In this document: piece by piece, positions 1 through 8,008 of the stretch
Numbering within the stretch: the first letter of the stretch is position 1
Layout of the letters: the number at the start of each line of letters is the position of its first letter
From: Bacteriovorax sp.
Lineage (GTDB): Bacteria; Bdellovibrionota; Bacteriovoracia; Bacteriovoracales; Bacteriovoracaceae
Length of the DNA stretch: 33,265 nucleotides
Direction: 5' to 3'
Assembly: GCA_018060625.1 (NCBI GenBank)
Contig: JAGOVS010000018.1
Location: 1-33,265, forward strand
The notes under the pieces: generated by a model
The model's database searches: none
Told to the model about the DNA's origin: nothing
Seen by the model: the letters and a program-made list of their open reading frames with translations, nothing else
Made by a program: the position numbers and the translations under genes

Positions 1-375
1 ATCGGAAGCTTGTATTTTAGTAACGTAATGATGTTGCCTCCCTGTTCACTTTGTTGGTGGCAAAGAATTTGTATGTATCCTCTCGTGCTGCTTTTTACGG
101 CAGCATTTATTCGTAAAGACCAAAACTGCATATTTTATACAACACCAATCATACTCATAGGATTCTTAATTTCTAGCTACCATAACCTTTTATATTACGG
201 ATTAATTGAAAAAAGCATTATCCCATGCACTTCTGGGGTCAGTTGCACCTCGATACAAATTGAGTGGCTAGGGTTTATCACTATTCCTTTACTCGCCTGG
301 ATTGCCTTTGCCGGGCTTTTCATACTTTCAATTTATTCACTATTAAACCCAAGGAATTCAAATGAAAAAAAATAA
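1..375 (+). CDS. DsbB/BdbC-like disulfide oxidoreductase, 5' end missing
   Basis: Membrane protein of the DsbB/BdbC family, which reoxidises a periplasmic DsbA-type thiol oxidase and passes electrons to quinone. The frame is open from base 1, so the gene starts outside the window and the first membrane helix is missing. The hallmark CSLCWWQR lies near the visible N-terminus, followed by a hydrophobic helix, a loop with a second cysteine pair (PCTSGVSC) and two more helices (IILIGFLISSYHNLLYY; FITIPLLAWIAFAGLFILSI). These match the two redox-active cysteine pairs of the family. The stop overlaps the start of the next gene by 14 bases, so the pair is probably translationally coupled. Its partner is the DsbA-like protein downstream. 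Confidence 0.9.
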   Translation: MGSLYFSNVMMLPPCSLCWWQRICMYPLVLLFTAAFIRKDQNCIFYTTPIILIGFLISSYHNLLYYGLIEKSIIPCTSGVSCTSIQIEWLGFITIPLLAWIAFAGLFILSIYSLLNPRNSNEKK

Positions 376-1036
376 AAAAGTCGAAATCAAAAACCGATTA
401 AATAAAGAAATAAAAATAATAATCGCATCGTTAATAGGTTTGTCCTTGATTGCTATTGCTTTCTTTTGGTTTACTCAAATCAACACCCCTATGCCACCTG
501 AGTCAATTATTCCTGAAAATCTAACAAGGGAATTTAACCACAAAATAGGCCCAGATAGTGCAAAAGTTAAAATCGTAGAATTCTACGACCCGGAATGTGA
601 GGCTTGTTCGGCCTTCTATCCGTATGTAAAAGAGACTATTAAACGATATGAAAAAGATGTTCAATTAACCGTAAGATATGCTCTTTATCATGGGAATTCT
701 CTATTGGCGGCCAAGGCTTCTGATGCGGCTGCACTACAAGGAAAATTTTGGAATTTTCAAGAATTACTTTTTTTAAACCAACATGAGTGGTCTCATAAAA
801 ACGAATCCTCTATCTCTTTTTTTGTAAAATACGCACAAGATTTAGAATTAGATATTTCAAAATTCAAAGCAGACATCGAAGATCCAAGTAGAATAGAGTC
901 CATTAATATTGATATTGAAGATGGAAAAAAACTAGGAGTAAATGGTACACCCACCATTTTTGTAAATGGAAAAAAGCTACTTAATATTTCTCCGAGTTCC
1001 TTTCAAGAATTAGTTGAACTTGAACTGAAAAAATAA
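362..1036 (+). CDS. DsbA-like thiol:disulfide oxidoreductase (thioredoxin fold, membrane anchored)
   Basis: Protein of 224 residues with a cytoplasmic lysine-rich start, one membrane anchor at about residues 18-40 and a DsbA/BdbD-type thioredoxin domain facing the periplasm. The catalytic motif is C79-E-A-C82 within VEFYDPECEAC, and the cis-proline loop is GTPTIF (P197). The family introduces disulfide bonds into exported proteins. The gene overlaps the DsbB-like gene by 14 bases, the usual oxidase and reoxidase pairing. The CEAC dipeptide differs from the CPHC of E. coli DsbA, so redox potential and direction (oxidase or isomerase) cannot be told from sequence. A strong bidirectional terminator follows ten bases after the stop. 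Confidence 0.9.
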   Translation: MKKNKKVEIKNRLNKEIKIIIASLIGLSLIAIAFFWFTQINTPMPPESIIPENLTREFNHKIGPDSAKVKIVEFYDPECEACSAFYPYVKETIKRYEKDVQLTVRYALYHGNSLLAAKASDAAALQGKFWNFQELLFLNQHEWSHKNESSISFFVKYAQDLELDISKFKADIEDPSRIESINIDIEDGKKLGVNGTPTIFVNGKKLLNISPSSFQELVELELKK

Positions 1037-1045
1037 GTAATTAAC

Positions 1046-1079
1046 AAAACGGCAGATCAGCATAATGACCTGCCGTTTT
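1046..1079. terminator. Bidirectional intrinsic terminator between dsbA-like and CDF genes
   Basis: The arms AAAACGGCAG (1046-1055) and CTGCCGTTTT (1070-1079) are perfect complements around a 14-base loop, whose ends TCA/TGA can pair further. The A-tract before and the T-tract after make it usable from both sides, which suits the convergent genes ending at 1036 and 1082. Confidence 0.9.
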
Positions 1080-1081
1080 AA

Positions 1082-1720
1082 TTAAATTACACATTTTTCT
1101 TCTGATTCTTTAAATTCTTTCTTAACAACTAATAAGATTTTATAAGAAGCTGATACCGAAAGATAGGCCATCAAGATAGCGACAATTAAATCTGGCCATT
1201 TCGATGAAAAGTAATAAACACCACTCGAAGCAATAATAACGGCCAAATTTCCGATAGCATCATTTCTTGAACAAAGCCACACCGATTGCATATTGCTGTC
1301 TCCCTCTTTAAACTTAAAAAGAAGAAATGCAACAAAACCATTAATGATCAAAGCAAGGCTTCCTACCCAAGTCATAGTAAAATAATTTGGGACTGAGTCA
1401 CTGTAAAAACGAATTATGGCATCGCCTAAAACCCAAATTCCAAACCCAAGCATAAAAAATGCTTTAAGAAGTGAAACTTTCGCCCTTGAACGAATCGCTG
1501 AACTAAGAACAAAAAGAGTAATGAAATAATTAACACTGTCCCCTAAGAAATCAATAGCATCAGCTCGTAAAGATAAAGACTGCGATAAAACACCTTGAAT
1601 ATTTTCAAGAAAAAACATCGAGAAATTTAAAACAAGAGCTATCCACAATGCTCTTTTGAAATTTTTATTCACTTCATTTATTTTGACATCTAAACCATTA
1701 CCACAACAATGATCACTCAT
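1082..1720 (-). CDS. CDF-type cation transporter, short form
   Basis: Membrane protein of 212 residues of the cation diffusion facilitator type, with about six helices and no cytoplasmic C-terminal domain. After the cysteine-rich N-terminus MSDHCCGNG, helix 2 carries acidic metal-site positions (RADAIDFLGD, D54, D57 and D61 in place of the common HxxxD), and a second site is suggested by NDAIGN. The start at 1720 is chosen because GGAGAAA lies just upstream; longer frames add 50 residues that do not look like protein of this family. It is divergent from the MerR-type gene, so the regulator may also control it. The likely substrate is Zn, Cd or another divalent metal; the sequence does not decide. 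Confidence 0.8.
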   Translation of the reverse strand: MSDHCCGNGLDVKINEVNKNFKRALWIALVLNFSMFFLENIQGVLSQSLSLRADAIDFLGDSVNYFITLFVLSSAIRSRAKVSLLKAFFMLGFGIWVLGDAIIRFYSDSVPNYFTMTWVGSLALIINGFVAFLLFKFKEGDSNMQSVWLCSRNDAIGNLAVIIASSGVYYFSSKWPDLIVAILMAYLSVSASYKILLVVKKEFKESEEKCVI

Positions 1721-1798
1721 GTTTTTCTCCACTATTTTCGTTGATCCAACTATCAAATTATGAACATAAAGAATTTCCCAACGGCCGCAAATTTCCCC

Positions 1799-1830
1799 TT
1801 GACCATGTACCCAAGTACATAGTTTATAAT
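1799..1830 (+). promoter_or_regulatory. MerR-type promoter with 20-bp spacer and central dyad
   Basis: TTGACC (1799-1804) and TATAAT (1825-1830) are separated by 20 bases instead of the usual 17. The spacer contains a perfect dyad, ATGTAC-CCAA-GTACAT (1805-1820). Overlong spacers with a dyad between -35 and -10 are the hallmark of promoters that MerR-family regulators activate by DNA distortion. The first downstream gene encodes such a regulator, so the operon is probably autoregulated and metal-inducible. Confidence 0.85.
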
Positions 1831-1851
1831 AAACAAGCAAGGAGATCAAAG

Positions 1852-2286
1852 ATGACCGAACATGCACCATTAATGACCATTGGAAAACTGGCCAAGGCCC
1901 TCGGTCTTAACAGTGAAACGATACGATATTATCAACGTGAAGGAATGATTAGACAACCAGCTAAAGGAAATAATGGCTATCGTTACTACAGCAATGAGCA
2001 TCTTTCACGAATTATCTTTATTAAAAAGGCCCAGGAACTAGGCTTTTCATTGGCAGAAATAAAAGAACTTCTAGAACTTAACACAAAGCCAAAACTCACT
2101 TGTGCCAGCGTAAAACAAAAAACAATCGCCAAAATCAAAGAAATTGATTCAAAAATGGCCGATTTGCAAAGAATGAAAAGCAGCTTAGAGAAACTATCCA
2201 ACGCTTGTGATGCAAGCCAAGATCAAATTAGACAATTCAAGGTTCAGGAATGCTTCACCATTGGTCTGGATTGTAATTGCTCATAA
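1852..2286 (+). CDS. MerR-family metal-responsive transcriptional regulator
   Basis: Protein of 144 residues with the MerR layout: an N-terminal winged HTH (MTIGKLAKALGLNSETIRYY), a wing segment (NGYRYYSNEHLSRI), a long dimerisation helix and a C-terminal cysteine-rich end. Cysteines are C84, C119, C134, C141 and C143. The 35-residue distance between C84 and C119 is the same as in MerR (C82/C117) and ZntR (C79/C114), so this is a metal or metalloid sensor rather than a drug sensor. The start at 1852 follows AAGGAGAT (1839-1846). It leads an operon with arsenic-type resistance genes, where an ArsR repressor would be more usual. The inducer (As, Cd, Hg, Zn) cannot be fixed from sequence. Confidence 0.9.
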   Translation: MTEHAPLMTIGKLAKALGLNSETIRYYQREGMIRQPAKGNNGYRYYSNEHLSRIIFIKKAQELGFSLAEIKELLELNTKPKLTCASVKQKTIAKIKEIDSKMADLQRMKSSLEKLSNACDASQDQIRQFKVQECFTIGLDCNCS

Positions 2287-2301
2287 AAAAAAGGAGATAT
2301 C

Positions 2302-2754
2302 ATGAAACGTTTTCACATTCACATTGGAGTAAAAGATCTAAACGAGTCCGTTCAATTTTATTCAACTCTTTTTGGACAAGCACCATCTAAAATAAAAGAC
2401 GATTATGCTAAATGGATGCTTGAAGATCCAAGAATCAATTTTGCAATATCAACTAGAGCTAATAAAGAAGGTGTCGATCATCTTGGACTTCAAGTAGACC
2501 AAGAACATGAGCTTGCAGAACTTACTACGCGATTAAAAAAGGCAGATCTTGGTGTATTTGATGAAGGAGAAACAACTTGTTGCTACTCTGAATCAACTAA
2601 GGCCTGGGTTAAAGATCCATCAGGTATAGCCTGGGAAGCCTATCACACAATGGCAGATAGTGAGATTTTCAGCGAAAAATCTAAAACCTTGGATTCTACA
2701 AAGAGTGCTTGTTGCGCTCCTGTATTAAATAAATCCAAATCAAGTTGCTGTTAG
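2302..2754 (+). CDS. ArsI/CadI-family metalloenzyme (vicinal oxygen chelate fold)
   Basis: Protein of 150 residues in the glyoxalase/vicinal-oxygen-chelate superfamily, ArsI/CadI branch. ArsI members are Fe(II) dioxygenases that break the C-As bond of trivalent organoarsenicals; CadI members are linked to cadmium. Visible features are the N-terminal metal-site strand with H5 and H7, H60 in the second strand (VDHLGLQV), the vicinal pair C93-C94 in ETTCCYS, and E112 in AWEAYHT. These match the metal triad and thiol pair known for ArsI. The C-terminal tail adds two more CC pairs (137-138 and 149-150). AAGGAGAT precedes the start. The position between a MerR regulator and arsC/acr3 favours a role in arsenic detoxification. 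Confidence 0.88.
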   Translation: MKRFHIHIGVKDLNESVQFYSTLFGQAPSKIKDDYAKWMLEDPRINFAISTRANKEGVDHLGLQVDQEHELAELTTRLKKADLGVFDEGETTCCYSESTKAWVKDPSGIAWEAYHTMADSEIFSEKSKTLDSTKSACCAPVLNKSKSSCC

Positions 2755-2761
2755 GATAACT

Positions 2762-3190
2762 ATGAAAAAATCCATCCTTTTTCTTTGCACTGGAAATTCA
2801 TGTCGCTCGCAAATGGCCGAAGGCTTTGCTAAGAAATATTTCAGTGATAAATACAGCATCTACTCTGCGGGAATTCAAAAGCATGGCATGAACCCAAGGG
2901 CGGTAAAAGTGATGAATGAACGTGGAGTAGATTTGTCCACACATTCATCTAAAACACTTGATGACATTGGGTCTATCCTTTTTGATTATGTCTTTACTGT
3001 CTGTGGCCATGCAAATGAAAATTGCCCTCTTTTTTTAGGAGGTAAGGCAAAAATTATCCATGTTGGATTTGATGATCCTCCCAAACTGGCATTTGGATTA
3101 ACTAATGAAGAGGAAATATTAAGTCACTATCGTCGTGTTCGAGATGAAATCGAATTATTCACAAAAGAATTACAAAAATACCTGGAATAA
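2762..3190 (+). CDS. arsC: Arsenate reductase, thioredoxin-coupled (LMW-phosphatase type)
   Basis: Protein of 142 residues that reduces arsenate to arsenite. The N-terminal P-loop [10 protein letters not shown] holds C9, C14 and R15. The redox pair C81/C88 lies in [12 protein letters not shown], and the acid loop is DDPPK. This three-cysteine layout is that of the thioredoxin-dependent ArsC of plasmid pI258, not the glutaredoxin type of E. coli. It starts 7 bases after the ArsI/CadI gene and is followed after 2 bases by the ACR3 pump, so the product arsenite is removed by its neighbour. Confidence 0.93.
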   Translation: MKKSILFLCTGNSCRSQMAEGFAKKYFSDKYSIYSAGIQKHGMNPRAVKVMNERGVDLSTHSSKTLDDIGSILFDYVFTVCGHANENCPLFLGGKAKIIHVGFDDPPKLAFGLTNEEEILSHYRRVRDEIELFTKELQKYLE

Positions 3191-3192
3191 AA

Positions 3193-4248
3193 ATGAAGAA
3201 ACTATCTTTCCTTGATACTTATTTAACCTTGTGGATTTTCTTAGCGATGATCTTTGGAATTTTTTTAGGAGTTATTTCTCCAGGCACAACCCATTTTATA
3301 AATTCATTATCAGTTGGCACAACCTCTGTTCCTATTGCCATTGGATTGATTTTGATGATGTATCCTCCGCTGGCCAAGGTAAAATACGAAGAAATTAGAT
3401 TAGTCTTTAAAGACAAAAAAATTCTTGTCTTATCACTTGTTCAAAACTGGATGATTGGCCCATTGTTGATGTTTGGCCTGGCAGTCATGTTCCTAAAAGG
3501 AGAGCCCGACTACATGATGGGACTCATCCTTATTGGCCTGGCAAGATGTATCGCAATGGTATTGGTTTGGAATCAGTTAGCTGATGGAAATTCTGAATAC
3601 TGTGCGGGTCTGGTTGCTTTTAACTCTATCTTTCAAATTATCTTTTTTCCCATTTATGCCTATTTCTTTATGACTTACCTTCCCGCGCTTTTTGGTCTTC
3701 CAAGTTTTGAAGTCAATTTTACCATGGGAGAAATTGCTCAATCTGTAGGGATTTATCTTGGAATACCTTTTTTGATGGGCTTTATAACAAGAATTTATCT
3801 CCTTAAATCAAGAGGAGAAGCTTGGTACGAGCAAACATTTATTCCCCGAATAAGTCCACTAACTCTCCTCTTTTTGTTATTCACAATTGTCATTATGTTT
3901 TCGTTAAAGGGAGATAAAATTGTCGAGTTACCTCTTGATGTCATAAAAATCGCCATCCCTCTCACTCTTTACTTTTTAATCATGTTTTTTGTATCATTTT
4001 ATATAAGTAAAAAAGTAGGAGCAGATTATTCTCGGGCCGTCACTTTATCGTTCACGGCCGCCTCAAATAATTTTGAATTGGCAATCGCCGTGGCCATCGC
4101 TACTTTTGGCATTCACCATGGAGCAGCTCTAGCAGCTGTCATTGGACCACTTGTCGAAGTGCCAGTTCTCTTAGGTCTCGTTAAGGTTTCGCTCTGGATG
4201 AAAGGACGCGCTTTTGACAAAATACAAGGAGGCAAAAACATAGCCTAA
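3193..4248 (+). CDS. ACR3-family arsenite efflux permease
   Basis: Protein of 351 residues with about ten membrane helices, typical of ACR3 carriers that export arsenite using the proton motive force. The conserved cysteine is in [18 protein letters not shown] (C119), and the conserved late segment is [20 protein letters not shown]. The N-terminus [16 protein letters not shown] is also typical. It is the last gene of the MerR-ArsI/CadI-ArsC operon. The final 78 bases overlap the end of the convergent gene on the other strand, and no terminator hairpin is visible. Such proteins are often labelled ArsB, but the family is ACR3. Confidence 0.93.
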   Translation: MKKLSFLDTYLTLWIFLAMIFGIFLGVISPGTTHFINSLSVGTTSVPIAIGLILMMYPPLAKVKYEEIRLVFKDKKILVLSLVQNWMIGPLLMFGLAVMFLKGEPDYMMGLILIGLARCIAMVLVWNQLADGNSEYCAGLVAFNSIFQIIFFPIYAYFFMTYLPALFGLPSFEVNFTMGEIAQSVGIYLGIPFLMGFITRIYLLKSRGEAWYEQTFIPRISPLTLLFLLFTIVIMFSLKGDKIVELPLDVIKIAIPLTLYFLIMFFVSFYISKKVGADYSRAVTLSFTAASNNFELAIAVAIATFGIHHGAALAAVIGPLVEVPVLLGLVKVSLWMKGRAFDKIQGGKNIA

Positions 4249-5835
4249 AAAAATCCCTACAAGATGATGAATAGCTAAAAAGCTTTCACGTTGAATGCAA
4301 ACAAAAAAGGCATGAAACAAAAAGGGTATAAGCAACCAGGAATTTTTCTTTAAAACAAATACACTTGCTCCGACAAGAGCAAAAACTGCGTTACTTGTAC
4401 CATAATCCTTTTCAGCTAGAACTTGTTGCCACCAATATGTCGAAGTGAATTTTAAGGTCATTGCTAATAAGAAATGAGTCATTGGATTTGACAACCATAA
4501 CCCCACCGCAGTGATGAGCAAGATGAAGCTTGCTCCAAATACATATTCAAGTGCACCAGCAAAAACTAAAAATGAAAGCTGATCACCCACTAAATGTAGA
4601 GAGTGATTATGAAAAAGTGGACCTAACCACAAACCTAAAGTTGAAACTTTACCGGGGATATATGCCGATAAATCATAAATTCTACTTCCCACTTGAGTAG
4701 TGTTCTTAAGTAAATGAATGGATACAAAAAAAACAAAGAGTGACATTGTCCATTTTAATCGAAAAGCAAGAGTGAGTTCTTTATTTTTTTCCAATAATGT
4801 ATATGAGGTGACTGACTTTTTAAGCTTCAGATTTTGTCTATAAGCATACCAACTTCGTAATAAAAATATTTTGAAAAAACCTCGAGAAACGTGCAACTTA
4901 AAAACATTTTTCAGCATACGCCCTAACTCTGGACGATCTGTTGCTAGATATAGTGGACGCATACTCGTAGGCCCCAATTTCATCTTAAATTGATAGAGAC
5001 TCTTAAAATTATAGCCCCATTTCCATTTGTCAAAAATACGAGTCAACTCTTTTGAATTTCTCTCACCTGAAGAAATCTCTGCCAATGGACAGGCACCAAG
5101 CCGAACTTCTAAAATCCCGTCCTGGTATAACATACGCATTGCTTCTATAATAAGGAGTTCCGCGCTCCCACTTCTTGAATTTTTTCTCCTTAAAATGTCA
5201 TTAAAAAAATAACCAATAACCTGATCTTCAGAATAGATCGGTGTTGCTGTTAGGAGTGCTGCCATTTTTTCTTTGTCTTTTAAGATGAAAAATCGCTTGT
5301 AACTTTCATATGAAAATGGGTCTATCACATTTAAAAATTCTAGGGGGGCCATTTTCTTTTGTGAGAGCCACTCTTTTTTTAATTCTTCTGCTTCATCTCG
5401 AAATTTATCTAGCTCTTCAGCTGATAGCTCAAATACTTTTGCGCCTCTGCGTTTTAAGCTTTTTGCAATAGGCACATTGTAAAGTGGGTCTATGTGACCT
5501 GAGAAATATTCGTGTAAATTAAATATTGGTTCTACTCCAATCTGCCAAACGTAAAAACCATTTTGATTAAGAGTTGTCGCAAGTTGTTTTGAAATGGGAA
5601 AGATCAGTTTATCTTTGCTCTTAAATTCTTCATTTTTACAAAAGTGATTAATAATTTTTAACTTATTTCCTTCAGGAGTAAGTGGCTCATTGGCCAGTCC
5701 CACTACTCCATTCTTTATGCTGTATCTTATTTCACCTTCATTTTTTGAATCTTTGAAGGAACTAAAATGGGGATAAAGGGAGACGAGAGAACTTGTGCGA
5801 TCGCCATATTTTGTAAAGTAATTTTCTGATTCCAT
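4171..5835 (-). CDS. DUF2156/LPG-synthase-C-like domain fused to a rhomboid-like membrane domain
   Basis: Protein of 554 residues with two parts. Residues about 1-310 resemble the DUF2156 (lysyl-phosphatidylglycerol synthase C-terminal, GNAT-like) domain, an aminoacyl or acyl transferase fold; there is a typical segment around [17 protein letters not shown]. Residues about 360-540 are membrane helices with rhomboid protease signatures: H409-x4-H414-x3-D418 (Asn in active rhomboids), then GALEYVFG, then YGTS481NAVFALVGA, and H524LVGIFLG. The Ser/His dyad positions are therefore present, while the oxyanion Asn is Asp. I infer a membrane enzyme acting on lipid or protein, but no substrate can be named. 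The MprF flippase domain is absent. The start has only a weak ribosome site (TTGGAAAAACA before ATG). Confidence 0.75.
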   Translation of the reverse strand: MESENYFTKYGDRTSSLVSLYPHFSSFKDSKNEGEIRYSIKNGVVGLANEPLTPEGNKLKIINHFCKNEEFKSKDKLIFPISKQLATTLNQNGFYVWQIGVEPIFNLHEYFSGHIDPLYNVPIAKSLKRRGAKVFELSAEELDKFRDEAEELKKEWLSQKKMAPLEFLNVIDPFSYESYKRFFILKDKEKMAALLTATPIYSEDQVIGYFFNDILRRKNSRSGSAELLIIEAMRMLYQDGILEVRLGACPLAEISSGERNSKELTRIFDKWKWGYNFKSLYQFKMKLGPTSMRPLYLATDRPELGRMLKNVFKLHVSRGFFKIFLLRSWYAYRQNLKLKKSVTSYTLLEKNKELTLAFRLKWTMSLFVFFVSIHLLKNTTQVGSRIYDLSAYIPGKVSTLGLWLGPLFHNHSLHLVGDQLSFLVFAGALEYVFGASFILLITAVGLWLSNPMTHFLLAMTLKFTSTYWWQQVLAEKDYGTSNAVFALVGASVFVLKKNSWLLIPFLFHAFFVCIQRESFLAIHHLVGIFLGYVFASLYFVKSASFHPERNLNET

Positions 5836-6004
5836 ATTGTTTTTCCAATTGAATTTCTTTAATTCTAAATTCTCATTGAAAACTTCTCAAGCATGGAAAA
5901 AGAGACCCTTTTTGACTAATACTCTCTACTATTCTCAAAAAGACTTACGCTAATAGTTATTATCTCTCATTGAATCCATACTTAAGTTGTGATAGCTCAC
6001 ATCT

Positions 6005-6793
6005 ATGGAAATCATTAAAAATCTGCCTATCGTGTTAGAATTAAGAAAAAAAATATTTGAATATAAATTTTCAAATCACACCAACGTCAATTACTTCAGA
6101 GGTATTTTTAACAATTTTTCAGATGCCCAAGCTTCTTCACCTCTTACAAAACCAATAGGATATGACAATCAAGATTCGGCCAATCTCTACAAAGAGAAAA
6201 TGAAAAAAATTTATTCTACTGATTATCCAGTTCTTTTTTGGATCAAGCACTATCAAGCGAATATTCAGCGAGTTTTTGACTTCGGAGGCCATATTGGAGT
6301 TCACTATTACGCCTTTTCAAAATACCTCGATTTTTCCACGCTCAATAATTGGACCATTTGTGACGTCCCCGCTGTCCTTAAAGAAGCAAAATTGCTTGCC
6401 AAGCAAAACGAAGCAGATAAGCTGAGGTTTGCTAGTGATATTTCAGAATGTGAAGGCCATGACCTTTTTTTAGCAAGCGGCTCTCTTCAATACTTGGAAT
6501 GGGAACTGCATGATAAATTAAAAGAACTTAGAACACCTCCAGTATTTGTTATTATTAACTTGCTTCCCTTACATCAAAACACTAAAACGATCACCCTCCA
6601 AAGTATTGGAACTTCATTTTGTCCATACTACCTAAGAAATGAAGCTGATTTCATTTCAGGACTATCTGAAATCGGATATCAACTCATCGAAGTATGGAGT
6701 AATGAAGAAAAAAAATGCAATATTGCTTTTGAAAAGGAAAGATCTCTTGATTTTTATAGAGGAATGATCTTTCAATTGAATAAAAACCACTGA
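6005..6793 (+). CDS. TIGR04325-type putative SAM methyltransferase
   Basis: Protein of 262 residues resembling the TIGR04325 family of putative methyltransferases, often found with surface polysaccharide genes. The SAM-binding motif I is VFDFGGHIGVHYYAF, followed by NWTICDVPAVL at the second strand and the acidic region FLASGSLQYLEW. No sugar or polysaccharide genes flank it here, so it stands alone. The region upstream (5836-6004) is shared with the divergent fusion gene, and no clear ribosome site precedes the ATG. Substrate unknown. Confidence 0.75.
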   Translation: MEIIKNLPIVLELRKKIFEYKFSNHTNVNYFRGIFNNFSDAQASSPLTKPIGYDNQDSANLYKEKMKKIYSTDYPVLFWIKHYQANIQRVFDFGGHIGVHYYAFSKYLDFSTLNNWTICDVPAVLKEAKLLAKQNEADKLRFASDISECEGHDLFLASGSLQYLEWELHDKLKELRTPPVFVIINLLPLHQNTKTITLQSIGTSFCPYYLRNEADFISGLSEIGYQLIEVWSNEEKKCNIAFEKERSLDFYRGMIFQLNKNH

Positions 6794-6914
6794 TCATCTA
6801 ATTTCCAATAATTTAGTGCCCAAACGTCTGTAATTTTTACCGATAGACCACAAATTCATAAAAAACTATCTTATATTCAATAAAAACAAGACTTAATAAC
6901 AGCGGATTTTTTGT

Positions 6915-7529
6915 ATGAAAACAACAATTGCTCTTTTCTTTTTACTCTTTAGTCAAATTTCCTCTGCAACAAAATCCAATATAAGCGAAGATATAAGATC
7001 AATTTTAAACTTAGAAGATCACAACCAAATTATATTTTCAATTTCCCAAATTCAAAAAGGAAAAATCATTCCTTCTTCCTTTGAATCACATATAAAATTC
7101 CAATTAAAAATTGAACTAATTCACTATAACAATATATTAGAAACTGAAGATACTTTTATAAAAACTGATCGCAGCCTAGAGGCCAATAATGATCAATTGG
7201 GATTAAGCGCTGGAATGATTCTTTTTTCTCAAAACAATCCACTCGAACTTGTACCTGTTCACGGTGTCGTTAGAATCAAAGCAAATGATTTAAATACTCT
7301 CTTGACCACTGTTCCCAATCCATACTACGCTGATTTAAAGATCTCTCTTATCAAAGTTGGGCTTTTTACAGATGAAGAAATTGCCAACATTACTTTTGAT
7401 ATGAGTTACCTTCGACATTATTTAGACACAGTTCTTAGAAAAAATCAGACCCTAGAATGGAATTTAAAAAACGATAAAACTAAAACTAAGGCACTCTTAA
7501 ATATTCGATTGGTTAATACTAAATATTAA
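6915..7529 (+). CDS. Exported protein of unknown function
   Basis: Protein of 204 residues with a Sec signal peptide (MKTTIALFFLLFSQISSATK, cleavage near residue 19). The mature part is polar, without cysteines, and alternates strands and loops; no family is recognised. It lies alone between a methyltransferase gene and a P-type ATPase remnant that begins 6 bases after its stop. This close spacing suggests the two were once an operon. Confidence 0.65.
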   Translation: MKTTIALFFLLFSQISSATKSNISEDIRSILNLEDHNQIIFSISQIQKGKIIPSSFESHIKFQLKIELIHYNNILETEDTFIKTDRSLEANNDQLGLSAGMILFSQNNPLELVPVHGVVRIKANDLNTLLTTVPNPYYADLKISLIKVGLFTDEEIANITFDMSYLRHYLDTVLRKNQTLEWNLKNDKTKTKALLNIRLVNTKY

Positions 7530-7535
7530 GGAAAA

Positions 7536-8008
7536 ATGGAACACAAGTATTCGTGGCATTCTCTAGATCCTCAAAACGTTATTAGTGTTTTAGTTACTAA
7601 TCACAACAACGGCCTTTCAAATAGCGAAGTCACCAATCGCCATAAGTAATAATGACTATTGCTCTTGCTGTAGATATACAGAGAATGTCTCGCAAAGTAT
7701 CCATTATTCGGGCCTTGTCTGACGTAGAAACCTTGGGCTCAATTTCGATGCGCTCCTCAACCCAGTCCGCATTTTCCTGGAATCTCTTAAAAAATCCTTG
7801 GCTCATTGGTGGGCTAATATTCGGAATGATCCTACAATTCTCAATTATTTATTTGCCAAAACTTGGGGCCTTTTTTCACACAAGACCTATCGAAGCAAAA
7901 CAACTTTTTCAAATCATTGCCCTCTCAAGTATCGTTCTTTGGAGCGAAGAAATAAGAAAATTCATTTTACGATCCTCTAAAGCTCGACCTGAATTCCAAT
8001 CTCCATAA
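7536..8008 (+). pseudogene. Remnant of a P-type cation ATPase with internal deletions
   Basis: Three pieces of one P-type ATPase lie in order. Bases 7536-7649 encode the N-terminal cytoplasmic start (YSWHSLDPQNVISVL, NNGLSNSEVTNR) and hit a stop after 37 residues. From 7652, TIALAVDIQRMSRKVSIIRA and LSDVETLGS match the segment just before the phosphorylation site. This runs directly into the C-terminal membrane region (NLLKNPWLIGG, FSIIYLPKLGAFF, SEEIRKFIL). The aspartyl phosphorylation loop (DKTGT), nucleotide-binding domain and most helices are gone. The pieces resemble the Ca2+/cation-pumping P2 group. The end overlaps the 3' end of kup by 32 bases. Confidence 0.85.

Noticed and set aside
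1082-1870. Longer CDF gene starting at 1870
   Set aside because: The added 50 residues overlap the merR promoter and start and lack family similarity; ATG 1720 has a good ribosome site.
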